DNA from: Rhodopseudomonas sp. BR0M22
GTDB taxonomy: Bacteria > Pseudomonadota > Alphaproteobacteria > Rhizobiales > Xanthobacteraceae
Direction of reading: 5' to 3'
Length of the DNA stretch: 64,000 nt
Assembly (NCBI RefSeq): GCF_010907035.1
Contig: NZ_QUMK01000018.1
Location: 16,789 to 80,788, forward strand
The position numbers and the translations under genes were made by a program. The notes under the pieces are model-generated. The model saw nothing but the letters and a program-made list of their open reading frames with translations. It searched no databases and was not told where the DNA came from. Position 1 is the stretch's first letter, and each line of letters begins with the position of its first letter. This document shows positions 10,450-21,164 of the stretch, in pieces.

Positions 10450-10632
10450 ATGGCCGTTCCGAGAAGAAAAACTTCGCCCTCGCGGCGTGGCATGCGCCGG
10501 TCCGCGGACGCGATCAAGCGCCCGACCTATGTCGAGGACAAGGATTCCGGCGAACTGCGCCGCCCCCACCATCTCGATCTCAAGACCGGGATGTACAAGG
10601 GCCGCCAGGTTCTGAAGAAGAAGGATTCCTGA
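10450..10632 (+). CDS. rpmF: 50S ribosomal protein L32
   Basis: A 60-residue basic protein, [20 protein letters not shown]..., ending in [16 protein letters not shown]: a full-length match to bacterial L32 of the alphaproteobacterial type without the zinc-binding cysteines. Part of the large ribosomal subunit near the peptidyl transferase base. The ATG at 10450 is preferred to the earlier in-frame start at 10399. It follows mtgA by 97 bases, the usual alphaproteobacterial neighbour. Confidence 0.97.
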   Translation: MAVPRRKTSPSRRGMRRSADAIKRPTYVEDKDSGELRRPHHLDLKTGMYKGRQVLKKKDS

Positions 10633-10839
10633 GCTTTCTGCTCGGATCCGGTCGGCGCGGCATGCGTGTCGCTCCGACCCTCAGGGTGCACGCGAGCGCG
10701 AGCCGCATCTGTGCGGCAGCATCGTGAATGGCCCCGACCGATGTCTGAATTCGTGCCAAGTGTTGCGTTAACGCGTTGACGTTCGCGTCCGGACGAAGGC
10801 CCGCTCGCGTCTGGTTGTCGTGAACCACAGGCTTCGCCG

Positions 10840-11469
10840 ATGTCGATTATCGGTTTTCCGCTGCTGCTGATTCCAGTCGCGATCTGCAACATCATCGTGT
10901 TTCTGATGCCGGGGCTGAGTTTCGACGCCCCGCTTTGGAGTCTTGCGCTTCCGTCGGGAGCGGCCTGGGCGATCCGGCTCGGCGACGTCCTGGTGGCCCT
11001 CGGCGTGTTGTTGCTGCTGCCCGAGGTGATGAAGGCGGCACGACCCGGCGCCAAATACCTCACCGATCATTTGCTGTCTTTGCTGGTGCTCGGCGGCACG
11101 GCGGCCGAATTTGTGATGTTGCCGCAGTTTGCCAATCCGACCGTGTTTCTGCTGGTGATGCTCGCGCTGGTCGATTTCCTCAGCGGCATTGCGTTGCGCA
11201 GCCGGCATCGGAAGGCCGCGCGTGCAGCTCGTCAGGTCGCCGCAAGACCGGACCAACCATCCTCGGCCAACGCTGTTCAACCGTCCGAGAAGGTCGAACA
11301 CGCCGCGCCCGCGCTGCCGTCGGCCGCGATGGCGCCGCAACCGGTCGAGCCGGCCTCTGTGTCCGCCGCCGCTGCGGCGTCGATTGCGGAAGCAGTTTTA
11401 CTCGACCGACCGGAGCCGGTGAAATCCGCCGAGACGCCAGAGGACACCGATAAGTCGCCTGCCCGCTGA
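10840..11469 (+). CDS. Uncharacterised membrane protein with disordered Ala/Pro-rich tail
   Basis: A 209-residue protein that I do not recognise as a named family. Residues 1-130 hold about four membrane segments (PLLLIPVAICNIIVFLMPGL, a central VLVALGVLLLLPE, then LLSLLVLGGTAAEFVML and VFLLVMLALVDFLSGI). Residues ~135-209 are low-complexity, rich in Ala, Pro and Glu and probably disordered in the cytoplasm. It stands alone after rpmF with a 207-base gap that carries no visible terminator. The sequence gives no catalytic motif. Confidence 0.72.
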   Translation: MSIIGFPLLLIPVAICNIIVFLMPGLSFDAPLWSLALPSGAAWAIRLGDVLVALGVLLLLPEVMKAARPGAKYLTDHLLSLLVLGGTAAEFVMLPQFANPTVFLLVMLALVDFLSGIALRSRHRKAARAARQVAARPDQPSSANAVQPSEKVEHAAPALPSAAMAPQPVEPASVSAAAAASIAEAVLLDRPEPVKSAETPEDTDKSPAR

Positions 11470-11487
11470 GCTGCTTCGGCTAGGTGA

Positions 11488-11802
11488 TCACGATGTCCGT
11501 TGAGTTCGGAAGCCGGACGGCGGGGGGCTGAAGGCGTGGCCCGGCGCCGCGCGGTAAGCGGCATTGGCCTGGCCCGGCTCGGCCCGATGGCTGTCGCGGG
11601 TCTGCGGATAGCCGCCGTCAATTGCCATCAAATGTGCCACGAAGTTCGAAGACGGCCGCACCTGCCGATCGGTGTAGCGGGTTCGCATCGGCGGCGGCGT
11701 CACCGGGATCGGCAACGGCTCGATCAGTTCGCCCTCTTCGCAATCCGGTTCCGCCGAGGCGCCGTGGACGTCGCTGCCGTCGTCGATCCAGATATTCGCC
11801 AT
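11488..11802 (-). CDS. Small hypothetical protein, proline-rich
   Basis: A 104-residue protein beginning MANIWIDDGSDVHGASAEPDCEE, soluble and acidic in its first third with a proline-rich LPIPVTPPPMRTRYTD stretch, and ending in a disordered basic tail. No recognised family. The frame is open far upstream (to 12258), but that part is antisense to the EAL gene; the ATG at 11802 is the sensible start, though its ribosome binding site is weak. It converges on the membrane protein gene, 18 bases apart. Coding status is moderately supported. Confidence 0.5.
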   Translation of the reverse strand: MANIWIDDGSDVHGASAEPDCEEGELIEPLPIPVTPPPMRTRYTDRQVRPSSNFVAHLMAIDGGYPQTRDSHRAEPGQANAAYRAAPGHAFSPPPSGFRTQRTS

Positions 11803-12041
11803 TCTCGCACCCGCGTTCACTTGTCTCGTTTCGGAACGGGTGACCCCGTCCTGATGCCGTCTTCGCAAGTCGTGTGCCGGAGGCTCGTACCTCGTAATAT
11901 ACCTAGGTCCGGGCATTCGTTCCTGTCCTGGAATCGGACTTGGTTTCCGAATTCTTAATTGAATCGACCTAGCGTGCGGAGGGTCTGCCGACCTATCCTG
12001 CACAGGAGAATCACCTGACAGCGTCCCGAAACGAGGCAGTC

Positions 12042-13787
12042 GTGTCGTCCGCCGTTCCTGCGCCCCGCCCATCGACCGCGCAGATCGCGAGCGATCTTTT
12101 TCCGTCGTCGATCCTGTCGCTGCTCGGGCAAGCGGCCTTCGTGTGGGATCTGGCCACCGACGCGTTGGCCTGGACCGGGGCGGTCGAGGATCTGTTTCAA
12201 GACATTCCGGCGTCGACGCTGGCCACCGGAGCCAGCTTTTCGACGCTGCTCGAGCCATCGCGGAGCGTTCGTTCCGACGCGCTGCTGAACGCCGCTGCGG
12301 CCGTAGGACCCGGCTGCGTGCCGTACCGGATCGAGTATGGCATCCGTGTTTCCACCGCCGCGCCGGTTTGCTGGATCGAAGAAACCGGGGTTTGGTTCGC
12401 CGGTCCCGATGGCCGTCCGTCGCGTGTTCAGGGCATCGTTCGCATCAACAACGAGCGGCATGCCTGGGACGAGCAGCTCCTGAAATTGTCGCAGCACGAT
12501 CCCCTGACAGGCGAGCTCAACCGCGCTCATCTGATCGCGGCGCTCGCCGAGGCGATTGAAGAGTCCGCGCGGTTTCGCACCAGCCTGTCGTTCATGCTGG
12601 TCGGCATCGACCATTTGGCGCGGGTCAACGATTCGTTCGGATTCGACGTCGCCGACGAAGTCATCTCGACGATCGCCGGGCGGATCCGCAGCCGGCTGCG
12701 TGCCGGCGATCAGCTCGGTCGGTTCTCTGGCAACAAATTCGGATTGGTTCTGAAGAACTGCTCCATCGACGATGCGCAAATCGCGGTGGGGCGATTTCTC
12801 GCGGCGGTCGGTGGCGAGATCGTGCCGACGCGGTCCGGCCCTGTGTCGGCCACCGTGTCGATCGGCGCGGTGAGCGCGCCGCGTCACGCGCGCAATGCCG
12901 AGGAAGCGATCAACCGCGCCCAGGAGGCGCTGGCCGCCGCCAAGCATCGCCGCAGCGGCTCGTTTTCGATGTGGCGACCGAACGTCGAGCGCGACACGCA
13001 GCGCCGGGTCAACATCCGCGTCACCGACGAGATCGTTGCCGCGTTGAATGAGCGGCGCATTGTGCTGGCCTACGAGCCCGTCGTCTCGGCGTCGTCCCGA
13101 GAGCCTGCCTTCTACGAGTGCTTGGTGCGGATGAGGACCGACGACGGTCAGGTTCTGCTCGCGCCCGATATCGTCCCGGTGGCCGAGCGATTAGGGTTGA
13201 TCCGGCTGGTCGATCATCGTGTGCTGGAGCTGGTGGTGGCCGAGCTGTCCGCCGCTCCGGACGTCTCGCTCAGCCTCAACATCTCGCCCGATACCACGAT
13301 AGATCCCGACTGGTGGGCGGGGATCGAATCGCTGATGCTTGCGCATCCCAGCCTCGCGCAGCGCTTGATCGTCGAGATCACCGAGACCGTGGCGATTCCC
13401 GACCTCGACGAAGTCCGCGGGTTCGTCAACCGGCTCAAGAGTCTCGGCGCCAAGATCGCGATCGACGATTTCGGCGCGGGCTACACCTCGTTCCGCAATC
13501 TGCGCGCGCTCGGGGTCGATATCGTCAAGATCGACGGTGCCTTCGTGCAGAACATCGCGCGCTCGGCCGATGACCGTGCCTTCGTACAGACGCTGATCGA
13601 TCTGGCACGACGGCTCGGTATCAAGACCGTGGCCGAATGGGTGCAAGACGAAGAATCCGCGCAGCTGTTGCGCGACTGGGGATGCGACTACATCCAGGGA
13701 CGGTTGATCGGACTGGCGTCGCAGCGTCGGCCGTGGCCGATCGCCGCCGCAGCGGCTGCGAGCCTCGCCGGTCAAGCGGTCTATTAG
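12042..13787 (+). CDS. GGDEF/EAL protein with degenerate cyclase domain
   Basis: A 581-residue soluble protein: a PAS-like sensor (about 20-145), a GGDEF-fold domain (~150-310) whose catalytic loop reads SGNKF instead of GGDEF, and an EAL domain (~330-575). In the EAL domain the signature is E359-C-L-V-R in place of EALVR, D475-D476 is intact in IDDFGAGYTS, EITETVAI is intact, but the late catalytic Glu segment reads VAEWVQDEES rather than VAEGVET. It may be a weak c-di-GMP phosphodiesterase or a c-di-GMP receptor. Start is GTG at 12042 with GAGG upstream. It converges on phaR across a strong hairpin. Confidence 0.85.
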   Translation: MSSAVPAPRPSTAQIASDLFPSSILSLLGQAAFVWDLATDALAWTGAVEDLFQDIPASTLATGASFSTLLEPSRSVRSDALLNAAAAVGPGCVPYRIEYGIRVSTAAPVCWIEETGVWFAGPDGRPSRVQGIVRINNERHAWDEQLLKLSQHDPLTGELNRAHLIAALAEAIEESARFRTSLSFMLVGIDHLARVNDSFGFDVADEVISTIAGRIRSRLRAGDQLGRFSGNKFGLVLKNCSIDDAQIAVGRFLAAVGGEIVPTRSGPVSATVSIGAVSAPRHARNAEEAINRAQEALAAAKHRRSGSFSMWRPNVERDTQRRVNIRVTDEIVAALNERRIVLAYEPVVSASSREPAFYECLVRMRTDDGQVLLAPDIVPVAERLGLIRLVDHRVLELVVAELSAAPDVSLSLNISPDTTIDPDWWAGIESLMLAHPSLAQRLIVEITETVAIPDLDEVRGFVNRLKSLGAKIAIDDFGAGYTSFRNLRALGVDIVKIDGAFVQNIARSADDRAFVQTLIDLARRLGIKTVAEWVQDEESAQLLRDWGCDYIQGRLIGLASQRRPWPIAAAAAASLAGQAVY

Positions 13788-13862
13788 CAAAACTAAGCGG
13801 GACGGCCGAGCCTCGCGAACGCTGGCTGGCCCGGCTTCCACTCGATTGACAGGTCATCGAAG

Positions 13863-13895
13863 CTTTCCGGTTCTGATAGAATCAGAACCGGAAAG
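13863..13895. terminator. Bidirectional terminator hairpin between the EAL gene and phaR
   Basis: CTTTCCGGTTCTGAT (13863-13877) and ATCAGAACCGGAAAG (13881-13895) form a perfect 15-bp stem with a three-base loop. It sits between two convergent genes (stops at 13787 and 13920). There is no long T-run on either side, so it may work as a weak bidirectional terminator or as a 3' stability element. Confidence 0.7.
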
Positions 13896-13919
13896 TTGTC
13901 TGAGCAGCAAGCCTTGCCG

Positions 13920-14513
13920 CTATTCGTCTTTCTTCGGCTGTTCGATCGACATCCGCTCGAGCCGGTCCTGCATCTCTTTCATCTGCCGGCGCAGATCTTC
14001 GATGCTGTCGGAGCCGCCACTGCTGGTTTCGGCGGGCGCTTCATCGCCTGATTCGTGGCTCGGCTTGCGCGGCACGAACATCGAGAAGGTCTGCTGGAAA
14101 AGCTCCATGTTGCGGCGGACGGTTTCTTCCAGCGGCGCGAACGGCGTCATGCTGAAGGTCGATGCCATCTGCTTGCGGAATTTTTCCTGCTCGCGCGTCA
14201 GCGAGTCGATCGACTGCTCCAGATACTTCGGCACCACCATTTGCATGCTGTCGCCGTAGAACCGGATGAGTTGCCGGAGGAAGGTGGTCGGCAGAAGGTT
14301 CTGCCCGGCCTTGTTCTCTTGCTCGAAGATGATCTGCGCGAGCACGCTGCGGGTGATGTCGTCGCCCGTCTTGGCGTCGTAAACGAGGAAGTCCTCGCCG
14401 TCCTTCACCATCGCGGCGAGATCTTCGAGCGTCACGTAAGTACTGGTGCCGGTGTTGTAGAGTCGCCGGTTCGCGTATTTTTTGATCGTGGTCGGTTGGT
14501 CTGATTTCGCCAT
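13920..14513 (-). CDS. phaR: Polyhydroxyalkanoate synthesis repressor PhaR
   Basis: A 197-residue protein with the PHB/PHA accumulation regulator DNA-binding domain at the N-terminus (IKKYANRRLYNTGTSTYVTLEDLA, about residues 9-32) and the two following PHB_acc repeats containing FLVYDAKTGDDITRSVLAQII and the QLIRFYGDSMQ region; the C-terminal ~40 residues are a coiled coil. PhaR binds both DNA and PHA granules, releasing phasin and pha promoters when polymer accumulates. It is divergent from phaA across 281 bases. The ATG at 14513 is chosen because homologues begin at MAKSDQP; the upstream extension is not conserved. Confidence 0.94.
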   Translation of the reverse strand: MAKSDQPTTIKKYANRRLYNTGTSTYVTLEDLAAMVKDGEDFLVYDAKTGDDITRSVLAQIIFEQENKAGQNLLPTTFLRQLIRFYGDSMQMVVPKYLEQSIDSLTREQEKFRKQMASTFSMTPFAPLEETVRRNMELFQQTFSMFVPRKPSHESGDEAPAETSSGGSDSIEDLRRQMKEMQDRLERMSIEQPKKDE

Positions 14514-15973
<1,460 letters not shown>

Positions 15974-16036
15974 TCGACGCGTGCCGCAAATTTGCGGTAA
16001 ACGAACTTATCAGTTGCAGTGCAAGAACGATTGTTC

Positions 16037-16065
16037 AAACGCCCGGCAGATTGCCGGGCGTTTTT
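16037..16065 (+). terminator. Rho-independent terminator after phaA
   Basis: AAACGCCCGGCA (16037-16048), loop GAT and TGCCGGGCGTTT (16052-16063) run into TTTTT (16061-16065). A 12-bp GC-rich stem with a T-run on the plus strand, 64 bases after the phaA stop, is a textbook terminator and separates phaA from phaB. Confidence 0.9.
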
Positions 16066-16152
16066 GCTTGATGTTCGTCGGCGAGCATCCTTTTATTTGA
16101 AAAGACACAATCGCGTTCTAGACGACAAAGGAATTGCGGGAGGAATTTGGAA

Positions 16153-16878
16153 ATGGCGCGAGTGGCGTTAGTGACGGGGGGAACGCGCGGTATCGGTGCA
16201 GCAATCAGCAAGGCGTTGAAAGCGGCGGGCTACAAGGTCGCAGCGTCTTATGCGGGCAACGATTCGGCAGCGGAGAAGTTCAAGAGCGAGACGGGTATTC
16301 CGGTATACAAATGGGACGTGAGTTCGTTCGATGCCTGTGCCGAAGGCGTCAAGAAAGTCGAGGCCGAACTCGGACCGGTCGACGTTCTGATCAACAATGC
16401 CGGTATCACGCGCGACGGCGCCTTCCACAAGATGACGCTCGAGCAGTGGAATGCGGTGATCAACACCAATCTCGGTTCGCTGTTCAACATGACGCGGCAG
16501 GTGATCGAGGGCATGCGTGCGCGCAAGTTCGGCCGCGTCATCAACATCTCGTCGATCAACGGGCAGAAGGGGCAGTTCGGCCAGGTGAACTATTCGGCCG
16601 CCAAGGCGGGCGATATCGGCTTCACCAAGGCGCTGGCGCTGGAGAATGCGCGCGGCGGCATTACGGTCAACGTCATCTGTCCCGGTTACATCAATACCGA
16701 GATGGTGCAGGCGGTGCCGAAGGACGTGCTCGACAAGGCGATCCTGCCGCTGATCCCGTGCAACCGGCTCGGCGAAGCCGAGGAGATCGCGCGTGCGGTG
16801 GTGTTCCTCGCGGGCGACGATGCCGGCTACATCACGGGCTCGACGCTGACCATCAACGGCGGCCAATACATGGTGTGA
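16153..16878 (+). CDS. phaB: Acetoacetyl-CoA reductase
   Basis: A 241-residue short-chain dehydrogenase/reductase. The NADPH site is VTGGTRGIGAAIS near residue 8, the family NNAGITRDG near 80, and the catalytic S-Y-K set includes INISSINGQKGQ and YSAAKAG. FNMTRQVIEGMR and the terminal GSTLTINGGQYM are specific to acetoacetyl-CoA reductases, which make (R)-3-hydroxybutyryl-CoA for PHB. The ATG at 16153 is eight bases after GGAGGA-like GGGAGGA; a TTG at 16147 is too near it. It sits 179 bases after phaA, beyond a terminator, so probably has its own promoter. PHA synthase phaC is not in the window. Confidence 0.95.
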   Translation: MARVALVTGGTRGIGAAISKALKAAGYKVAASYAGNDSAAEKFKSETGIPVYKWDVSSFDACAEGVKKVEAELGPVDVLINNAGITRDGAFHKMTLEQWNAVINTNLGSLFNMTRQVIEGMRARKFGRVINISSINGQKGQFGQVNYSAAKAGDIGFTKALALENARGGITVNVICPGYINTEMVQAVPKDVLDKAILPLIPCNRLGEAEEIARAVVFLAGDDAGYITGSTLTINGGQYMV

Positions 16879-16954
16879 GGCTCGGCGATCGGGCTGCAAC
16901 CATCGCACGGCGCGCATCTCGCGCCGTTGCGATGGGCCTTGAACGGGGGCAGCC

Positions 16955-17821
16955 ATGACGCCGCGCATTGCGACGTTGATCGGGCTGTCGGCGATTCTGA
17001 TGTGGTCGCTGCTGGCGGTGATGACGGTTGCGACCGGCACCATTCCGCCGTTCCAGCTCGCTGCGATGACATTTGCGATCGGTGCGGTGGCCGCTGCGGT
17101 CGGATGGATAGTGCGGCCGCAGGCGGTTCGCGCGCTGCGCCAGCCGCCGCTGGTCTGGGCGATCGGCGTCGGGGGGCTGTTCGGCTATCACGCGCTGTAC
17201 TTCCTGGCGTTGCGGCTGGCTCCGCCGGCCGAAGCCGGGCTGTTGAATTATCTGTGGCCGCTGCTGATCGTGCTGTTCTCGTCGCTGCTGCCGGGCGAGC
17301 GATTGAAGTCGCATCATCTGGTCGGTGCGCTGCTCGGGCTGGCCGGTACGGTGCTGCTGTTCACGGGTAACGGCGCGGCGATCGAACGCGCCTATTTGCC
17401 TGGGCTTGCGGCAGCTTTCGTCGCGGCCTTCGTGTGGGCGAGCTATTCGGTGCTGTCGCGCCGGCTGAGCGCGGTGCCGACCGACGCGGTTGCCGGCTTC
17501 TGCTTTGTCACCGCTGTCCTGGCGGCTCTGGTGCATGCTGTGATCGAAACCACGATCTGGCCCGACACCCTATTGCAATGGTTGGCGATCATCGGGCTCG
17601 GCATCGGCCCGGTGGGGGCGGCGTTCTATGCGTGGGACATCGGGATGAAGCGCGGCGATATCCGCGTGCTCGGTGCGGCGTCCTACGCCACGCCGCTACT
17701 GTCGACCGCGTTCCTGATCATGGCAGGTTACGCCCGGCCGACCACAGCGCTTGCTCTGGCGGCGCTGCTGATCGCCGGCGGCGGGCTGCTGGCGGCCAAA
17801 GACATGCTGAAGCGAGGCTGA
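16955..17821 (+). CDS. DMT-superfamily (EamA) exporter, YddG-like
   Basis: A 288-residue membrane protein with ten predicted helices in two EamA halves. GYHALYFLALRLAPPAEAGLLNYLWPLLIVLFS and the second-half GPVGAAFYAWDIGMKRGD resemble YddG-like aromatic amino-acid exporters. Substrate is not provable here. It lies 77 bases after phaB on the same strand, which may be chance; nothing links it to polymer metabolism. Confidence 0.82.
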   Translation: MTPRIATLIGLSAILMWSLLAVMTVATGTIPPFQLAAMTFAIGAVAAAVGWIVRPQAVRALRQPPLVWAIGVGGLFGYHALYFLALRLAPPAEAGLLNYLWPLLIVLFSSLLPGERLKSHHLVGALLGLAGTVLLFTGNGAAIERAYLPGLAAAFVAAFVWASYSVLSRRLSAVPTDAVAGFCFVTAVLAALVHAVIETTIWPDTLLQWLAIIGLGIGPVGAAFYAWDIGMKRGDIRVLGAASYATPLLSTAFLIMAGYARPTTALALAALLIAGGGLLAAKDMLKRG

Positions 17822-17872
17822 CCCCAGCGCTTTGGTCCGTGGCCGGAGGGGGGCCTATTGCTCAAGCGCCAT

Positions 17873-18394
17873 CTATTGCTCGAGCACCATCCGGCCGTCC
17901 GCATAGGCGAAGCGCTTCAGCTTCGACAGGTACGACAGGCCGAGCAGGTTTTCGGACAGCGCCTCGTCGGGAAGCACCAGGGCATCGACATCACGAACGA
18001 TCAGCCCGCCGACGTCCAGCATGGCGATGCGGGCGCGCGCGGCCTTGACCTGACCGTTCGCCGTCGAAACCTTGGTGGTGTAGTCGCCGCGCGACGGCCG
18101 CAGGCCGAACTGCGCCGCCGAGCTTTCGTTGAGTGCGACCACCGAAGCGCCGGTGTCCACCATGAACGTGAGCCGCTGGCCGTCGATCCGACCGTCGGTG
18201 CGGAAGTGGCCGCGCGGATCGCGAGCGATGCTGACGCTACGGCCATAGCTTTCGGAAGCAGCTGCCGCCATCGCGATGGTGCTGGGGGGCGCCGCATGTG
18301 CCTGGGCCGGCGCCGGCGCAATCCGGTCAGCGATTTGAGCCATCGCGGTGCCAAGCACCACGAGAGCCGCCGCGAAAATCAGGATGCTACGCAT
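17873..18394 (-). CDS. TIGR02281-type retroviral-like aspartic protease
   Basis: A 173-residue protein with an N-terminal signal or anchor (about residues 3-20) and a single-domain pepsin/retropepsin fold beginning GRSVSIARDPRGHF. The active-site triad is D80-TGAS. The family (clan AA, TIGR02281) is common in alphaproteobacteria; members are membrane-tethered and probably act as homodimers in the periplasm, but substrates are unknown. It is convergent with the DMT exporter, 52 bases apart, and 130 bases downstream of nothing on its own strand. Confidence 0.85.
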   Translation of the reverse strand: MRSILIFAAALVVLGTAMAQIADRIAPAPAQAHAAPPSTIAMAAAASESYGRSVSIARDPRGHFRTDGRIDGQRLTFMVDTGASVVALNESSAAQFGLRPSRGDYTTKVSTANGQVKAARARIAMLDVGGLIVRDVDALVLPDEALSENLLGLSYLSKLKRFAYADGRMVLEQ

Positions 18395-18524
18395 GACGCC
18401 TACTCACACAACCAGTCGCCGCGCGGATTGGAACATGCGCGGATGTCGGACGCGACCACGCCGCCCGATGCATCCGGTTGTTTTTGGCGAAAACGGTGAG
18501 CGAAGGATTAATGCCGGCGCCGGC

Positions 18525-20993
18525 TCAGGTGCCTTTTGGCTTGGCGCGGCGGGTCGGCGGTGCCGAGGCGGGGTCCTCCGGCCAGGGGTGGCGCGGATAA
18601 CGGCCGCGCAGATCGGCCCGCACGCCGGCGTAGGAGCCGCGCCAGAAGCCGGGCAGGTCGCGCGTGACCTGGACCGGGCGGTGCGCCGGCGACAGCAGTT
18701 CCAGCACCAGCGGCACCGCGCCGCCTGCGACCGATGGATGGGCGGTGAGGCCGAACAATTCCTGCAGCCGCACCGCGATGGTCGGGCCCTGTTCGGCCTC
18801 GTAATCGATCGGCAGCTTCGAGCCGGTGGGCGCCTCGAAATGCGTCGGCGCCTCGCGGTCGAGCCGCGTGCGCAGGTCCCACGGCAGCAGATTCATCAGG
18901 GCGTCGGACAGATCGCCGGCCGAGATGTCTTTCAGCCCGGTCTTGTCGAACAGCATCGGCACCAGCCAGGTTTCGCGCGCCTCGGCCAGAGCGGCATCGG
19001 ATAGATCCGGCCAGGGGTCGCCTTCGGCCTTGCGCAGGAACATCACCCGGCCGCGCCATTGCTGAAGCTGCTTCGACCATGGCAGCCGGTCGAGGCCGGC
19101 GGCGACCAGGCCATCGGCGAACACGCGCGCGGTCCGTTCGGACGGCGTCAGCGCCAGCGGCGCCTCCGACAGCGTGATCGCATGCAGCGCGCGGCGGCGC
19201 CGGGCGCGGAGCGCCATCGCGGAGCGGTCGAAGCTGACCTCGTCGGCGTCGGTGATCTGATCGCCGAACTGCAGCTCGATCTCCGTCAGCGTGATTGGCG
19301 CGGCCAGCAGGATGCGGCCCTGCGCGGCGCTGCCGGTCAGTTCGCCGACCGCCAGATACGGTGCGCGTGCCAGCACAGAAGTCTGCTCGATCGTTGCGCC
19401 GCGCCCATTGGCCAGCGTGAAGCTGCCATTGCCGCGATTCTTGGCGACGCGATCCGGAAACGCGAAGGCGAGCAGGACGCCGGAGCTGAGCTCCCCGTCC
19501 GCTTGCGGGGACGGGGAGGGTGACGAAGCCCAGCGCTGCGCCATCTGGCGGGCGCTCGTTGCACGCTGCGAGCGGTCGCGGCGGAATTGATCGCGGCGGT
19601 GGTCGAGGTCGGCGCTGTCGCCGCCGAGGCCTCGCTCCGTGAGGATCGCGGCGATCTCGGCGGCCTCGTCGGCGCAGCCGAACCGCGCCGCATCGACGAT
19701 CATCCGCGCCAGCCGTGGCGGCAGCGCCATCGCCCGCAGGGCGCCGCCTTCCTCGGTGATGCGGCCGTCGGAATCCAGCGCGCCGAGCTCGCGCAGCAAC
19801 TCGCGGGCTTCCTTCAGCGCCGGCTGCGGCGGCGGATCGAGAAACGCCAGCGACGACGGATCGGCAACGCCCCACTGCGCCAAGTCGAGCAGCAGCGACG
19901 ACAGATCGGCGGACAGGATTTCAGGCTGCGTATAGGCCGGCAGCGACGCGGTCTGCGGCTCGTCCCACAGCCGGTAGCAGACGCCGGGCTCGATCCGCCC
20001 GGCCCGGCCGCGGCGCTGATCGACCGCGGCGCGCGAGGCGCGGACGGTCTCCAATCGTGTCAGCCCGAGATCGGGCTCGTAGCGTGGCACCCGCGACAAC
20101 CCGCAATCGACCACGATCCGCACGCCTTCGATGGTCAGCGACGTCTCGGCGATCGAGGTCGCCAGCACCACTTTGCGCTGGCCCTTCGGTGCCGGCTGGA
20201 TGGCGCGGTCCTGCACCGCGGCGTCGAGCGCGCCGAACAGCGGTACGATCTCCACCGCCGGGTCCTGCACACGCTCGCGCAGCATTGTCTCGGTGCGGCG
20301 GATTTCGGCGGCGCCGGGCAGAAACGCCAGCACCGAGCCGGGCTCCGCACGCAGCGCCTGCGCGATCGACTCGGCCATCTGCCGCTCCAGCGGCGCGTCG
20401 CTGCGGCGGCCGAGATAGCGGGTCTCGACCGGAAACGCCCGGCCGAGGCTCTCGACGACCGGCGCGTCGCCGAGCAGCTTGGCGACGCGGGCGCCATCGA
20501 TCGTCGCCGACATCACCACGATGCGCAGGTCCTCGCGCAGCCCCTGCTGCGCATCACGCGCCAACGCCAGGCCGAGGTCGGCGTCGAGTGAGCGCTCGTG
20601 AAATTCGTCGAACAGCACCGCGCCGACGCCGGTGAGTTCCGGGTCGTCGAGGATCTGCCGGGTGAAGATGCCCTCGGTGACGACTTCGATTCGGGTGGCG
20701 CGTGACACCTTGGAGCCGAACCGGACGCGGTAGCCGACCGTCTCGCCCGCTTTCTCGCCGAGCGTCTTGGCCATCCGCTCGGCGCTGGCGCGGGCGGCGA
20801 TCCGCCGCGGCTCCAGCACGATGATCTTTTGATTCTTCAGCCACGGTGCATCGAGCAGCGCCAGCGGCACTCGGGTTGTTTTGCCGGCGCCGGGCGGCGC
20901 GACCAGCACTGCCGTGCTGCTGGCTTTCAGCGCGCCGGTAAGGTCGTCCAGCGCGTCGTCGATTGGAAGTGGCGTATCGAAGGTGCGGGTCAA
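18525..20993 (-). CDS. hrpB: ATP-dependent helicase HrpB
   Basis: About 822 residues of the DEAH-box RNA helicase subfamily HrpB. Walker A is APPGAGKTTRVPLALL, motif II is DEFHERSLDADL, motif III SATIDGARVAKLLG, and motif VI QRRGRAGRIEPGVCYRLW. The HrpB-specific C-terminal domain follows to the end (WRGSYAGVRADLRGRYPRHPWPEDP). The cellular role of HrpB is not well established in most bacteria. The start is uncertain: no in-frame ATG precedes the Walker motif, and I use the TTG at 20993 (LTRTFDTPLPID, matching homologues); another TTG lies at 21050. Confidence 0.9.
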   Translation of the reverse strand: MTRTFDTPLPIDDALDDLTGALKASSTAVLVAPPGAGKTTRVPLALLDAPWLKNQKIIVLEPRRIAARASAERMAKTLGEKAGETVGYRVRFGSKVSRATRIEVVTEGIFTRQILDDPELTGVGAVLFDEFHERSLDADLGLALARDAQQGLREDLRIVVMSATIDGARVAKLLGDAPVVESLGRAFPVETRYLGRRSDAPLERQMAESIAQALRAEPGSVLAFLPGAAEIRRTETMLRERVQDPAVEIVPLFGALDAAVQDRAIQPAPKGQRKVVLATSIAETSLTIEGVRIVVDCGLSRVPRYEPDLGLTRLETVRASRAAVDQRRGRAGRIEPGVCYRLWDEPQTASLPAYTQPEILSADLSSLLLDLAQWGVADPSSLAFLDPPPQPALKEARELLRELGALDSDGRITEEGGALRAMALPPRLARMIVDAARFGCADEAAEIAAILTERGLGGDSADLDHRRDQFRRDRSQRATSARQMAQRWASSPSPSPQADGELSSGVLLAFAFPDRVAKNRGNGSFTLANGRGATIEQTSVLARAPYLAVGELTGSAAQGRILLAAPITLTEIELQFGDQITDADEVSFDRSAMALRARRRRALHAITLSEAPLALTPSERTARVFADGLVAAGLDRLPWSKQLQQWRGRVMFLRKAEGDPWPDLSDAALAEARETWLVPMLFDKTGLKDISAGDLSDALMNLLPWDLRTRLDREAPTHFEAPTGSKLPIDYEAEQGPTIAVRLQELFGLTAHPSVAGGAVPLVLELLSPAHRPVQVTRDLPGFWRGSYAGVRADLRGRYPRHPWPEDPASAPPTRRAKPKGT

Positions 20994-21164
20994 AGGCGGC
21001 TCGAACGGTGCGGGGCGCGGATGGTTAACAGAAACCCCATCCAGCGGCAAAACAGCCTACCGTGCTCACAATTCCGAAAATGCGGCATAATCGGTGGCAA
21101 GGGCAACACTAACGCAACCGATCGCACCGAAGATGCGTCTCGTCCGCATCACACGGGAACAACC

